Assembly (NCBI RefSeq): GCF_002284565.1
Contig: NZ_NPKI01000006.1
Coordinates: forward strand, 24,282-88,281
Source of the DNA: Mesorhizobium mediterraneum
GTDB taxonomy: Bacteria; Pseudomonadota; Alphaproteobacteria; Rhizobiales; Rhizobiaceae
Reading direction: 5' to 3'
DNA length: 64,000 nucleotides
Every line of letters begins with the position of its first letter. The first letter of the stretch is position 1. A model generated the notes under the pieces. The model saw only the letters and a program-made list of their open reading frames with translations. It did not search any database and was not told the DNA's origin. Made by a program: the position numbers and the translations under genes. Shown here in pieces: positions 1-9,381 of this stretch.

Positions 1-1806
1 GTGATTGTCCCGCGGCACGCCCTTGGTGTGCGCCACATCCTGATATTTCACCGCCGGCTTCAGCACCATTCCTTCGGAAAACTGGTCGACCATGCCACGC
101 TGGATCTCCTGCCATGGCGTCTGATGCTTGGGGTAGTGATAGCCGCCACTGTTCTGCAGCTCGGCGCGACGGCGCGTGATCTCGTCATCGGTGACGAGAA
201 TGTCGGCAGTGCCCTTGCGCAGGTCGATGCGGACGCGGTCGCCGGTCTTCAGCAGCGCCAGCCCGCCGCCTATGGCGGCTTCGGGCGAGGCGTTGAGGAT
301 CGACGGCGAGCCCGACGTTCCCGACTGGCGGCCGTCGCCGATGCAGGCCAGCGCGTGGATGCCCTTCTTGATGAGATGGGCCGGCGGCTGCATGTTGACG
401 ACTTCGGCGCCGCCCGGATAACCGATCGGGCCGGCGCCACGCATGAACAGGATCGTGTGCTCGTCGATGCCTTGCGCCGGATCATCGATGCGGGCGTGGT
501 AATCTTCGGGACCGTCGAAGACCATGGCGTTGCCTTCGAAGGCCTCAGGGTCCTTCGGGTTCGACAGATAGCGTTCGCGGAATTCGGGCGAGATGCCGCT
601 GGTCTTCATGATCGCCGAATCGAACAGATTACCCCTAAGATTGATGAAGCCGGCATTGGCCTTCAGCGGCTCGGCGACGGTGCGGATGACGTCGAGATTC
701 TCGTTGACGGCCCCACTGCAATTGTCGCCCATCGTCTTGCCGTTGACGGTCATGGCGTCGGGATGGGGCAACAGCCCAGCCTTCATCAGTTCGGCCACGA
801 CCGCCGGCACGCCACCGGCATGGTGGTAATCCTCGCCGAGATATTCGCCCGACGGCTGCAGGTTGACGATGAGCGGTATCTTGAGGCCGACCTTCTGCCA
901 GTCGTCATTGTCGAGCGGCACGCCGAGATGGCGGGCGATGGCGTTGAGGTGGATCGGCGCGTTGGTCGAGCCGCCGATGGCCGAATTGACGACGATGGCG
1001 TTCTCGAAGGCCTGCCGGGTCATGATGTCGGAGGGCTTCAGATCCTCATGCACCATGTCGACGATACGTTTTCCCGTCTCATAGGCGATCTGGCCGCGCT
1101 CGCGATAGGGCGCGGGGATCGCAGCCGAGCCCGGCAGCTGCATGCCGAGCGCCTCGGCCAGCGAATTCATGGTGGTGGCAGTGCCCATTGTGTTGCAATA
1201 GCCGGTGGACGGCGCCGAGGAAGCGACGATGTCCATGAACTCGTCATAGCCGATCTCGCCGGCCGACAGGCGCTGGCGCGATTCCCAGACGATCGTTCCG
1301 GAGCCGGTGCGCTTGCCCTTGTGCCAGCCATTCAGCATCGGGCCGACCGACAGCGCGATGGCCGGAATGTTGACGGTGGCCGCTGCCATCAGCAGGGCCG
1401 GCGTCGTCTTGTCGCAGCCGATGGTGAGCACGACGCCGTCGAGCGGGTAGCCGTAGAGCACTTCGACCAGGCCGAGATAGGCAAGGTTGCGGTCGAGCGC
1501 CGCTGTCGGGCGTTTGCCCGTCTCCTGGATCGGGTGGCACGGGAACTCGAAAGGGATGCCGCCCATCGAGACGATGCCCTCGCGCACGCGCTTGGCCAGC
1601 TCGATATGATGGCGGTTGCAGGGCGACAGATCCGAACCGGTCTGGGCGATACCGATCAGCGGGTTGCCCGACATCAGTTCGGCACGCGTCAGCCCGTAAT
1701 TCAGGTAGCGCTCAAGGTAAAGCGCCGTCATCCCCGGGTTGTCGGGATTGTCGAACCACTCCTGCGAGCGAAATTTCTTCTTAGTTGTGGGGGCGCCGGC
1801 CATCAT
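1..1806 (-). CDS. IlvD/Edd family sugar-acid dehydratase (xylonate dehydratase-like), stop codon off the left edge
   Basis: 602 codons are present, ending in PRDNH at base 1, so probably only the stop codon is missing; Caulobacter XylD ends in a very similar way. The family removes water from sugar acids such as D-xylonate to give 2-keto-3-deoxy acids, using an Fe-S cluster. Cluster cysteines are visible at C63 (SPCNRH), C131 (GCDKTT) and C204 (YCNTMG). The [14 protein letters not shown]-terminus and the [21 protein letters not shown]-terminal stretch match the XylD type rather than branched-chain IlvD, a true copy of which lies at 36188-38032. The start is the first of two ATG codons, just after GGAGACC. 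The exact substrate (xylonate, arabinonate or other) cannot be read from sequence. Confidence 0.85.
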   Translation of the reverse strand, partial: MMAGAPTTKKKFRSQEWFDNPDNPGMTALYLERYLNYGLTRAELMSGNPLIGIAQTGSDLSPCNRHHIELAKRVREGIVSMGGIPFEFPCHPIQETGKRPTAALDRNLAYLGLVEVLYGYPLDGVVLTIGCDKTTPALLMAAATVNIPAIALSVGPMLNGWHKGKRTGSGTIVWESRQRLSAGEIGYDEFMDIVASSAPSTGYCNTMGTATTMNSLAEALGMQLPGSAAIPAPYRERGQIAYETGKRIVDMVHEDLKPSDIMTRQAFENAIVVNSAIGGSTNAPIHLNAIARHLGVPLDNDDWQKVGLKIPLIVNLQPSGEYLGEDYHHAGGVPAVVAELMKAGLLPHPDAMTVNGKTMGDNCSGAVNENLDVIRTVAEPLKANAGFINLRGNLFDSAIMKTSGISPEFRERYLSNPKDPEAFEGNAMVFDGPEDYHARIDDPAQGIDEHTILFMRGAGPIGYPGGAEVVNMQPPAHLIKKGIHALACIGDGRQSGTSGSPSILNASPEAAIGGGLALLKTGDRVRIDLRKGTADILVTDDEITRRRAELQNSGGYHYPKHQTPWQEIQRGMVDQFSEGMVLKPAVKYQDVAHTKGVPRDNH

Positions 1807-1961
1807 GGTCTCCGTATTTGTATGACAAATCGATATGACAACGCGCGAGAGCAGGCAAGAGGCACGCGCCATCCGAATCCGGACTTTGGTGCGATAGACA
1901 TACATCGGCCCCCACGCTAGACCGGATCGGGGTTTGTCAATTTTGAATCCGGGAGATTTTG

Positions 1962-2411
1962 ATGGCTTTGGTGATCGAAGGCGAGGAACGCATCGCCGCA
2001 CCCCTGCAAAAGGTGTGGGAAGCGCTGAACGACCCGGACGTTCTGAGGCAGACCATTCCGGGCTGTCAGAGCCTCGAAAAGAAGTCGGACACCGAGATGG
2101 GAGCGACCGTGGTGCTCAAGATCGGCCCGATCAAGGCTACGTTCAACGGCGGGGTGACGCTCAGGAATCTCAACCCGCCGCATTCCTACACCATCCAGGG
2201 TGAGGGCAAGGGCGGCATCGCCGGCTTCGCAAAAGGCGGCGCCGATGTGACGCTGACCGCCGATGGGCCGGAGGCGACGATCCTCAGATATGCGGCCAAG
2301 GCCGATGTCGGCGGCAAGATCGCCCAGCTCGGCAGCCGGCTGATCGAATCGACGTCGAAGAAACTGGCCGGGCAGTTTTTTTCGAGTTTTGGCGAGAAGG
2401 TCGGCGGCTGA
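1962..2411 (+). CDS. coxG: CoxG-like SRPBCC family protein
   Basis: 149 residues, one START/SRPBCC lipid-binding-type domain over the whole length. The N-terminal [20 protein letters not shown] and the IPGCQSLEK segment are typical of the CO-dehydrogenase subunit G (CoxG) family, whose role in carbon monoxide dehydrogenase maturation or membrane anchoring is known only in part. No coxMSL genes are in the window, so a link to CO oxidation is not supported here. GGGAGA lies 5 bases before the ATG; an in-frame TTG immediately upstream is less likely. Confidence 0.8.
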   Translation: MALVIEGEERIAAPLQKVWEALNDPDVLRQTIPGCQSLEKKSDTEMGATVVLKIGPIKATFNGGVTLRNLNPPHSYTIQGEGKGGIAGFAKGGADVTLTADGPEATILRYAAKADVGGKIAQLGSRLIESTSKKLAGQFFSSFGEKVGG

Positions 2412-2412
2412 G

Positions 2413-2559
2413 CCCCTCCCCCTTGAGGGGAGGGTGGCCCGAAGGGCCGGGTGGGGTCGGTGGCGACGCGCTCCGACATTTCCTTCGTAAGAGGTTGAGG
2501 CGGTTCAGATGACCCCTCCCACCGCGCTTCGCGCGGCACCCTCCCCTCAAGGGAGAGGG
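2413..2559. repeat. Palindromic intergenic mosaic element
   Basis: The gap between the convergent coxG-like and mrp genes is almost filled by an imperfect palindrome. The left arm has CCCTTGAGGGGAGGGTGG then a GGCCCGAAGGGCC hairpin and GGGTGGGGTC; the right arm has GACCCCTCCCACC, a CGCGCTTCGCGCG hairpin and CACCCTCCCCTCAAGGG. The structure recalls the rhizobial RIME class of repeats. Confidence 0.7.
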
Positions 2560-2568
2560 ATATCCGCG

Positions 2569-3774
2569 TTACTCGAACACGATGCTCGGCACCGCGGCTT
2601 CCGCCGCGCCGCGTTCTTCATTGACCCTGTCCCAGACCTTAGAAGCGATGTCGCGGTAGATTTTTGCCTCGGCGCCATCGGGCTTCGAGACCACCACCGG
2701 TGTGCCGGCATCCGAGCTTTCGCGGATGCCCATCTCGAGCGGCACTTCGCCGAGGAAGGTGACGCCGAGGCGCTCGGCCTCGCGGCGCGCGCCGCCGTGG
2801 CCGAAGATATCGTAGCGCTTGCCGGTGTCGGGGGCGAGGAAGTAGCTCATGTTCTCGACGATGCCCAACAGCGGCACGTCCACCTTCTTGAACATGTTGA
2901 GGCCCTTTCGCGCATCGATCAGGGCCAGATCCTGCGGCGTCGAGACGATGACGGCGCCGGCGAGCGGCACCTGCTGGGCCATGGTCAGCTGCGCGTCGCC
3001 AGTGCCGGGGGGCATGTCGACGACGAGCACGTCGAGCGGACCCCACTCGACCTCGCGCAGCATCTGCGTCAGCGCCGACATCACCATCGGCCCGCGCCAG
3101 ATCATCGGCGTCTCCTCATCGACGAGGAAGCCCATCGACATGACCTTCAGCCCGTAATTCTCCATTGGCTTCAGGACCTTGCCGTCGACGGTCTGCGGCC
3201 GGCCATGGATGTTGAGCAGCCGCGGCATGGACGGGCCGTAGATGTCGGCGTCAAGCACACCAACCCTCAAGCCGTTAGCGGCGAGGCCAAGAGCGATGTT
3301 GACGGCGGTGGTCGACTTGCCGACGCCGCCCTTGCCGGAAGCGACAGCGATGATCGCCTCGATGCCGGGCACGCCGCGTTTGCCCTGGCTGTGCGAGGCC
3401 GGAGCATGCGGAGCCGGGCGTGGCGCGGCAGCGGGTGCGGCCGCAGGTGTGGGCCTTGGGGCGGGCCTGGGAGCGGGTCTTTGCGGAACCGGAGCCTCCA
3501 TGCCGCCACCCTTCTTTTCCGCCGTCAGCGCGACCACGGCGCCGGCGACACCGGGGATCGCCTTGACGACCCGTTCGGCTGCGGCGCGCAACGGCTCCAT
3601 CTCCTGGGCCCGGGCGGCAGGAACGGTGATCGAGAAGAAGACCTTGGCATCGGCAATGAAAATCTCGGAAACCATGCCGAGGTCGACGATGTTGCCGGTG
3701 AAATCCGGCCCATTGACCGTCTTCAGGCGCTCGATGACGATTTCCTTGGTGACGTTTTCCTGGACGGCGGGCAT
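2569..3774 (-). CDS. mrp: Mrp/ApbC-type Fe-S cluster carrier ATPase
   Basis: 401 residues. An N-terminal DUF59 (MIP18) domain at about 6-85 is joined by a long Pro/Ala linker (about 95-130) to a P-loop MinD-type ATPase domain. The deviant Walker A GKGGVGKS is at 147-154 and the switch motif VVDMPPGTGD at 251-260. Members bind and transfer Fe-S clusters to apoproteins. In most of the family a CxxC pair that binds the bridging cluster follows NMSYF; here that spot (311-320) reads YFLAPDTGKR with no cysteine. It may use another ligand set, or act as an ATPase only. Start has AGAGGA upstream. Confidence 0.9.
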   Translation of the reverse strand: MPAVQENVTKEIVIERLKTVNGPDFTGNIVDLGMVSEIFIADAKVFFSITVPAARAQEMEPLRAAAERVVKAIPGVAGAVVALTAEKKGGGMEAPVPQRPAPRPAPRPTPAAAPAAAPRPAPHAPASHSQGKRGVPGIEAIIAVASGKGGVGKSTTAVNIALGLAANGLRVGVLDADIYGPSMPRLLNIHGRPQTVDGKVLKPMENYGLKVMSMGFLVDEETPMIWRGPMVMSALTQMLREVEWGPLDVLVVDMPPGTGDAQLTMAQQVPLAGAVIVSTPQDLALIDARKGLNMFKKVDVPLLGIVENMSYFLAPDTGKRYDIFGHGGARREAERLGVTFLGEVPLEMGIRESSDAGTPVVVSKPDGAEAKIYRDIASKVWDRVNEERGAAEAAVPSIVFE

Positions 3775-4012
3775 CAGCTTTTCCTCTGCTTTTCCGCATC
3801 AGATAATGCAGTTCCCGAACAGAACCAAGCGGCGGAACGGCACGCGCAGTGGCATGGCTTCAAAAACTTGCGTCCACTTGTAGGGATTTGCGTCAATCGA
3901 AACGTCTTAGGAAGAGGCACGCCGATCGCGCGAGCTGCGGTCGCCAGAAGGCAAAGCAGCCCTATTTTCCTGCAGGGCTCGGGCGTGCTCGCCAGCAAGG
4001 AAGGAGACAATC

Positions 4013-4390
4013 ATGCTCGCAAACAGCAACGCAACGGCCAATCTCGCGGTGAAAGATCTGGCGAAGGCCAGGTCTTTCTATGAGGGAACGCTCGGCCTGA
4101 CAGAGGTACACAATGAGGGTGGCGAGTTGATCGTCTACAAAAGCGGCGACACCAGCATCAATGTGTACCACTCGAAGTTCGCCGGCACCAACAAGGCAAC
4201 AGCGGTGACCTGGATGGTCGGCGACGAGATCGACACCGTCGTCAAGGCGCTGAAATCGAAGGGCGTGGTCTTCGAGCACTACGAGATGCCGGGCCTGACG
4301 CTGGAAGGCGACATCCACGTCGGTCACGGCATGAAGGTTGCCTGGTTCAAGGATCCGGACGGTAACATCCTGAACCTTGTGGACAGGTAG
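4013..4390 (+). CDS. Glyoxalase/bleomycin-resistance (VOC) family protein
   Basis: 125 residues with the paired beta-alpha-beta-beta-beta modules of the vicinal oxygen chelate fold: NLAVKDLAKARSFYEGTLGL at the start and WFKDPDGNILNLV at the end. Members include glyoxalases, dioxygenases and resistance proteins, and this one cannot be assigned a substrate. A strong AAGGAAGGAG site sits 6-7 bases before the ATG. It stands alone, divergent from mrp across a 238-base gap and convergent with pit. Confidence 0.8.
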   Translation: MLANSNATANLAVKDLAKARSFYEGTLGLTEVHNEGGELIVYKSGDTSINVYHSKFAGTNKATAVTWMVGDEIDTVVKALKSKGVVFEHYEMPGLTLEGDIHVGHGMKVAWFKDPDGNILNLVDR

Positions 4391-4432
4391 ATTTCGCGCT
4401 GCCGCACAATACGATTTCAGGTGCCACTCACG

Positions 4433-5437
4433 TCACGCCGCCAGGCTGACCGCGAGGTAGGTAAGGGCCGAAATCGCGGCGGTGGCCGGCAGAGTGACAA
4501 TCCAGGCGATGACGATGTTGCCGGCGATGCCCCAGCGCACAGCCGAGACGCGGCGGGCGGCGCCGACGCCGATAATGGCGCCGGTGATCGTATGCGTCGT
4601 CGACACCGGAATGCCGAGCCAAGTGGCGGCGAACAGGGTGATCGCACCGCCGGTCTCGGCGCAGAACCCCTGCATCGGGTTCAGCCGGGTGATCTTCGAG
4701 CCCATGGTGTGGACGATGCGCCAGCCGCCGAACAATGTGCCCAGCGCCAGCGCCGCCTGACAGGTGATGACGACCCATAGCGGCACGTAGAAATTCTCTC
4801 CGAGCATGCCTTGCGAATAGAGCAGCACGGCGATGATGCCCATGGTTTTCTGTGCGTCGTTGCCGCCATGGCCGAGCGAATAGAGCGAGGCGGAAACGAA
4901 CTGCATGACGCGGAAAGTGTTGTCCACGGCGAACGGTGTCTGGCGCACGAACGCCCAGGAGACGGTAAGGATCAGGACAAGCGCCAGCAGAAATCCGGTC
5001 GCCGGCGACAGGACGATGGCCGCAATGGTCTTGCCGAGTCCGGTCCAGACGATGGCGCCGCCGCCTGCCTTTGCAACGCCGGCACCGACAAGTCCGCCGA
5101 TCAGCGCGTGCGAGCTGCTGGAGGGGATGCCGACGAGCCAGGTGACGATATTCCAGACAATGGCACCGACGAGAGCGGCGAAGATCACCCCCGGGGTGAC
5201 GATGCTGGCGTCGATGATGCCCGTTCCCAAGGTCTCGGCAACATGAAGGCCGAAGAACAGGAAGGCGATGAAATTGAAGAAGGCCGCCCACAGCACCGCA
5301 TAGTGTGGCCTCAGCACACGCGTGGAGACGATGGTGGCGATAGAGTTGGCGGCATCGTGCAGGCCGTTGAGAAAATCGAAGAACAGCGCAACGGCGATGA
5401 GCCCGGCCAGCACGGGAAAGGCGATGGCGGCTTCCAT
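4433..5437 (-). CDS. pit: Low-affinity inorganic phosphate transporter (PiT family)
   Basis: 334 residues, strongly hydrophobic, about ten membrane helices in two inverted halves. The duplicated PiT signatures are visible: DFLNGLHDAANS near residue 21 and GHGGNDAQKTMG near residue 193, plus the serine-rich GIPSSSSHA and its echo GIPVSTTHT. PiT carriers take up metal-phosphate with protons. It begins only 3 bases after the stop of the DUF47 gene, so the two are surely one operon, as is standard for this pair. Confidence 0.93.
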   Translation of the reverse strand: MEAAIAFPVLAGLIAVALFFDFLNGLHDAANSIATIVSTRVLRPHYAVLWAAFFNFIAFLFFGLHVAETLGTGIIDASIVTPGVIFAALVGAIVWNIVTWLVGIPSSSSHALIGGLVGAGVAKAGGGAIVWTGLGKTIAAIVLSPATGFLLALVLILTVSWAFVRQTPFAVDNTFRVMQFVSASLYSLGHGGNDAQKTMGIIAVLLYSQGMLGENFYVPLWVVITCQAALALGTLFGGWRIVHTMGSKITRLNPMQGFCAETGGAITLFAATWLGIPVSTTHTITGAIIGVGAARRVSAVRWGIAGNIVIAWIVTLPATAAISALTYLAVSLAA

Positions 5438-5440
5438 TGG

Positions 5441-6082
5441 CTAAACGTTCTCGATGACGATGCCGCTGATCTCATTGGCGACGTCCTCGAACCGGTCGAC
5501 CACTTTTTCCAGCTCGCCATAGATCTCGCTGCCGATCAGGTAGGCCATCGGGTCGCTGCGGCCATGCCTCTTGAACAGGTCCTTCAGGCCCTGCTCGTGC
5601 AGATCGTCGGCCCGGCCTTCCGCGCGCATGACCTCTTCGGCGATCGCATTGAGGCGCACGCTGTGGGCGCCGATCTTGCTGAGCAATGGGATGGCCTCGG
5701 CGACCAGCTTGGCTGCAATAACGATGACGCCGCCCATTTCCTGCATCAGCGGGTCGAATTCCTTCTTGTCGAACAGCTTCACCGTCTTGACGGTCTTGTG
5801 CATCATGTCGATGGCGTCATCCATCGACTGGATCAGGTCCTTGATGTCACCGCGATCGAAAGGCGTGATGAACGAGCGCCGCACGGAAAGCAGGACTTCC
5901 GCGGTGATGTGATCGGCCTGGTCTTCAAGATCGATGATCTTCTGGCACCAGCGATCGATGTCCTTGCCCTGGAGGAGCTGCTCGAGCGCCTCGGCGCCAT
6001 CGACCACGGTGCGGGAGTGCTGCTCGAAGAGGTCGAAGAAGCGATCTTCGCGCGGCAGCAGCTTGCGGAACCAGCCCAGCAT
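5441..6082 (-). CDS. DUF47 / PhoU-like phosphate transport regulator
   Basis: 213 residues, all-helical, beginning MLGWFRKLLPREDRFFDLF, the usual start of DUF47 proteins encoded next to Pit transporters. DUF47 proteins resemble PhoU and are thought to control Pit activity. Metal-contacting E/D-rich segments such as DLEDQADH (about 52-59) and a matching DxFED near the C-terminus are present. I chose the ATG at 6082 because CGGGAGA lies 6 bases before it; a longer frame starting at 6103 lacks a site. First gene of the pit operon. Confidence 0.88.
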   Translation of the reverse strand: MLGWFRKLLPREDRFFDLFEQHSRTVVDGAEALEQLLQGKDIDRWCQKIIDLEDQADHITAEVLLSVRRSFITPFDRGDIKDLIQSMDDAIDMMHKTVKTVKLFDKKEFDPLMQEMGGVIVIAAKLVAEAIPLLSKIGAHSVRLNAIAEEVMRAEGRADDLHEQGLKDLFKRHGRSDPMAYLIGSEIYGELEKVVDRFEDVANEISGIVIENV

Positions 6083-6248
6083 GTTCGATCTCCCGTGCCC
6101 CACGACCTCGCCTTATCCACATAGCGCCGCATGCCGCTGCGGGAAATAGTAAGCCGGCTGAAAGGTGTGGATGCTGCCGATTGCACATGCAGCTTGCGGC
6201 GGAAGGCAATTTCCCCGACCTTGGCACTGGACGCACCGGACAGATGGC

Positions 6249-7148
6249 ATGATCGACAAGCTGGAATTCTTCATCGCGCTGGCCAGGGAAGAGCATTTCG
6301 GCCGGGCGGCGGAGGTGTGCGGCGTCACCCAGCCGACGCTTTCGGCCGGGATCAAGCAGTTGGAGGGCCAGCTCGGCGTGATGCTGGTATTGCGCGGCTC
6401 GCGCTTTCAGGGGCTGACGCCGGAGGGAGAACAGGTGCTGGTGTGGGCGCGCCGCATCGTCGGCGATACCCGCACCATGCGCGAGGAGATGCGGGCGGCG
6501 CGTCACGGCCTTTCGGGACGCATCCGCATCGCGGCCATCCCGACGGCGCTGGCCATGGTGGCGCGGCTGACGACACCCTTTCGGGCAAAACATCCCGGCG
6601 TGACCTTCTCGGTGCTGTCGCGCACCTCGATCGAGGTGCTGTCGCTGCTCGGCAATTTCGACATCGACGCCGGCATCACCTATCTCGACAACGAGCCACT
6701 GGGGCGGGTGACCAGCGTGCCGCTCTATGACGAGCGCTATCAGCTGATCACCGCCGTCGGAAACCCCTATTCCGACCGCGACAAAGTGACATGGGCGGAG
6801 CTCAGCCAGCTGCCGCTCTGCCTGTTGACGCCGGACATGCAGAACCGCCGCATCATCGACCAGCATTTGGCCGAAGCCGGCACGCAGGTGCGGCCGACAC
6901 TCGAATCCAATTCGATGATCGTGCTGTTCTCCCATATCCGTACCGGCAAATGGTCGTCGATCATGCCGCTCAACCTCTCGGAAACATTCGGCTTTTCCGA
7001 GCCGATCCGGGCCATACCGATCGTCGAGCCGGATGCCAGCCACACCGTGGGGCTGGTTGCGACGCCGCGCGAGCCGCACACGCCGCTGGTCTCGGCGCTG
7101 CTGGACGAGGCGATGGCGCTGGCAGACGATTTCCGCGCCCGCCGTTGA
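6249..7148 (+). CDS. LysR-family regulator of the formate dehydrogenase operon
   Basis: 299 residues. A winged helix-turn-helix covers about 1-60 (DKLEFFIALAREEHFGRAAE, VTQPTLSAGIKQLEGQLG), followed by the two-lobe periplasmic-binding-like effector domain. Translation is taken from the ATG at 6249, where the LysR fold begins; an upstream in-frame ATG adds 28 unrelated residues. It reads in the same direction as fdsG, 187 bases ahead of it, and a perfect dyad lies 25 bases past its stop codon. A role as activator of fds in response to formate or a related acid is an inference from position, though LysR genes are common beside fds operons. Confidence 0.88.
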   Translation: MIDKLEFFIALAREEHFGRAAEVCGVTQPTLSAGIKQLEGQLGVMLVLRGSRFQGLTPEGEQVLVWARRIVGDTRTMREEMRAARHGLSGRIRIAAIPTALAMVARLTTPFRAKHPGVTFSVLSRTSIEVLSLLGNFDIDAGITYLDNEPLGRVTSVPLYDERYQLITAVGNPYSDRDKVTWAELSQLPLCLLTPDMQNRRIIDQHLAEAGTQVRPTLESNSMIVLFSHIRTGKWSSIMPLNLSETFGFSEPIRAIPIVEPDASHTVGLVATPREPHTPLVSALLDEAMALADDFRARR

Positions 7149-7173
7149 GCTAGAGATTGCCGGATGAGTGGGA

Positions 7174-7194
7174 TCGATAGAAGATTTCTATCGA
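7174..7194. promoter_or_regulatory. Candidate LysR operator upstream of fdsG
   Basis: Perfect inverted repeat: TCGATAGAA, three-base centre GAT, TTCTATCGA. The inner ATAG-N7-CTAT fits the ATA-N-TAT, T-N11-A style of LysR boxes. It lies between the LysR gene and fdsG, 141 bases before the fdsG start. Binding is inferred. Confidence 0.6.
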
Positions 7195-7257
7195 GCAACG
7201 GATCGGCTTTATTGATTTGGCGGGTTTCCTCTGATTTCCTAAACACTTAGCGACATC

Positions 7258-7304
7258 GCATGTCGTTGCCCAAAAAGAACGTTTCGCACTTTTGGGCGAC
7301 ATGC
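7258..7304. repeat. Short palindromic repeat, copy 1
   Basis: GCATGTCGTTGCCCAAAA and TTTTGGGCGACATGC form an imperfect hairpin just before fdsG. A related copy lies at 29461-29505 in the same orientation. Confidence 0.65.
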
Positions 7305-7335
7305 ATTGGATCGCAACGACCAGGGAGGGCGCTGC

Positions 7336-7815
7336 ATGACAATGCAGCCTGCAAGTACCGAGATCGCGTCGCGCACGGCGGCGATCATCCAGGAGCTGAA
7401 GGGCCTCGAAGGCCCGCTATTGCCGATCCTCCACGGCATCCAAGAAGAGTTCGGCCATGTGCCGCAGGACGCGCTGCCGGTGATCGCCGAGGCGCTGAAC
7501 ATCTCCAAGGCGGAGGTGCACGGCGTCGTAACCTTCTACCATGACTACCGCAGCCACCCGGCCGGGCGGCATGTGCTGAAGCTCTGTCAGGCGGAAGCCT
7601 GTCAGTCGATGGGCTCGGATGCCATTGCCGCCAAGCTCAAGCAATTGCTGGGTATCGGTTTCCACGAGACGGCGCGCGACGGTTCGGTGACGCTGGAACC
7701 GGTCTATTGCCTCGGCCTTTGCGCCTGCGCGCCATCGGCGATGCTGGACGGCGCGGTGATCGGCCGGCTCGATGACGAAAAGCTCGACGAGATCGTTGCC
7801 GAGGTGCGCTCGTGA
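7336..7815 (+). CDS. fdsG: NAD-dependent formate dehydrogenase gamma subunit (NuoE-like)
   Basis: 159 residues, thioredoxin-like [2Fe-2S] ferredoxin related to complex I NuoE. The four cluster ligands are C84 and C89 (LCQAEACQ) and C125 and C129 (YCLGLCAC). It is the small electron-transfer subunit of the cytoplasmic molybdenum formate dehydrogenase that oxidises formate to CO2 with NAD+. GGAGGG is 6 bases before the ATG at 7336; a start 30 bases upstream has no site. Its stop overlaps the fdsB GTG start by 4 bases, so translation is coupled. Confidence 0.95.
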   Translation: MTMQPASTEIASRTAAIIQELKGLEGPLLPILHGIQEEFGHVPQDALPVIAEALNISKAEVHGVVTFYHDYRSHPAGRHVLKLCQAEACQSMGSDAIAAKLKQLLGIGFHETARDGSVTLEPVYCLGLCACAPSAMLDGAVIGRLDDEKLDEIVAEVRS

Positions 7816-9371
7816 TCCCGCGCATCTACATTCCGGGAGACTCCGGCGCGCTGGCGCTGGGTGCGGAAAAGGTCGCCAAGGCGATTGAGAGAGAATTGGC
7901 CGATCGCGGCATTGAGGCCAAGATCGTGCGCAACGGTTCGCGCGGCGCCTATTTCCTCGAGCCGATGGTCGAAGTGGCAACAACAGACAAGGGCCGCGTC
8001 GCCTACGGGCCGGTAAAGCCGTCCGACGTCAAAGGACTGTTCGACAGCGGCTTCCTCACCGGCGGTCACCACAAGCGCTGGCTGGGCGCGCCCGACAAGA
8101 TCCCGTTCCTGGCCAGGCAGACGCGCCTGACCTTCGCGCGTTGCGGCGTCATCAATCCGCTGTCGCTCGATCACTACAAGGCACATGGCGGGCTGAAGGG
8201 CCTGCAGAACGCCGTGGCGATGGCGCCGGCCGACATCGTCAAGCAGGTCACCGAGTCGGGCCTGCGCGGTCGCGGCGGCGCCGGCTTCCCGACCGGCATC
8301 AAATGGAAAACGGTGCTCGATACGACGGCCGACAAAAAGTATATCGTCTGCAATGCCGACGAGGGCGACAGCGCCACCTTCGCCGACCGCATGATCATGG
8401 AGGGCGACCCCTTCGTGCTGATCGAGGGAATGGCGATCGCCGGCGTCGCGACCGGCGCGACCAAGGGTTTTGTCTATATCCGCTCGGAATATCCGCATGC
8501 GGTGGCGATGATGCAGAAGGCGGTCGAGGTCGCCCGCGAGGCGGGCCTGCTCGGCGTCAACGTGCTGGGCTCGCCCAACGCCTTCGACTTGGAAATCCGC
8601 GTCGGCGCCGGTGCCTATGTCTGCGGCGAGGAGACCTCGCTGCTCAACAGCCTCGAAGGCAAGCGCGGCGTCGTTCGCGCCAAGCCGCCACTGCCGGCCA
8701 TCCAGGGCCTGTTCGGCAAGCCGACGGTAATCAACAACGTCATCTCGCTGGCATCGGTGCCTGTCATCATGGACAAGGGTGCTGCCTTCTACAAGGATTT
8801 CGGCATGGGCCGCTCGCGCGGCACCATTCCGATCCAGATCGCCGGCAATGTCAGATATGGCGGCCTGTTCGAGGCAGCGTTCGGCATGACGCTTGGCGAG
8901 ATCGTCGATGACATCGGCGGCGGCACGGCGACCGGACGTCCGGTCAAGGCGGTGCAGGTCGGGGGTCCGTTGGGAGCTTATTTTCCCCGCGCCCTGTTCG
9001 ACACGCCATTCGACTACGAGGCTTTCGCCGCCAAGGACGGGCTGATCGGCCATGCCGGCATCACCGTGTTCGACGACACCGCCGACATGCTGAAGCAAGC
9101 GCGCTTCGCCATGGAGTTCTGCGCCATCGAAAGCTGCGGCAAGTGCACGCCATGCCGCATCGGCTCGACGCGCGGCGTCGAGACGATCGACAAGATCGCC
9201 AGGGGTATCGAGCCGGAAAAGCAGATCGAGCTGGTGACAGACCTCTGCAACACGATGAAGTTCGGTTCGCTCTGTGCGCTGGGTGGCTTCACGCCCTACC
9301 CGGTGATGAGCGCAATCAACCACTTCCGCGATGATTTCAAGCCGGCGCCGGTCGCCGAAGCAGCAGAATAG
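7812..9371 (+). CDS. fdsB: NAD-dependent formate dehydrogenase beta subunit (NuoF-like)
   Basis: 519 residues with a GTG start inside the fdsG end. An N-terminal thioredoxin-like part (about 1-90) is followed by the NuoF-type FMN/NADH module with GRGGAGFPTG at 153-162, the NADH-site GAYVCGEETSLL, and a C-terminal [4Fe-4S] domain with C442, C445, C448 (SCGKCTPC) and C488. It passes electrons from the alpha subunit to NAD+ through FMN. Ten bases separate it from fdsA. Confidence 0.95.
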   Translation: MIPRIYIPGDSGALALGAEKVAKAIERELADRGIEAKIVRNGSRGAYFLEPMVEVATTDKGRVAYGPVKPSDVKGLFDSGFLTGGHHKRWLGAPDKIPFLARQTRLTFARCGVINPLSLDHYKAHGGLKGLQNAVAMAPADIVKQVTESGLRGRGGAGFPTGIKWKTVLDTTADKKYIVCNADEGDSATFADRMIMEGDPFVLIEGMAIAGVATGATKGFVYIRSEYPHAVAMMQKAVEVAREAGLLGVNVLGSPNAFDLEIRVGAGAYVCGEETSLLNSLEGKRGVVRAKPPLPAIQGLFGKPTVINNVISLASVPVIMDKGAAFYKDFGMGRSRGTIPIQIAGNVRYGGLFEAAFGMTLGEIVDDIGGGTATGRPVKAVQVGGPLGAYFPRALFDTPFDYEAFAAKDGLIGHAGITVFDDTADMLKQARFAMEFCAIESCGKCTPCRIGSTRGVETIDKIARGIEPEKQIELVTDLCNTMKFGSLCALGGFTPYPVMSAINHFRDDFKPAPVAEAAE

Positions 9372-9381
9372 GAGTCTCGCC

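Noticed and set aside
1..1920. 639-codon open frame on the plus strand
   Set aside because: It is antisense to the complete sugar-acid dehydratase frame, which has Fe-S motifs and a proper start; the plus-strand product is low complexity and matches nothing.
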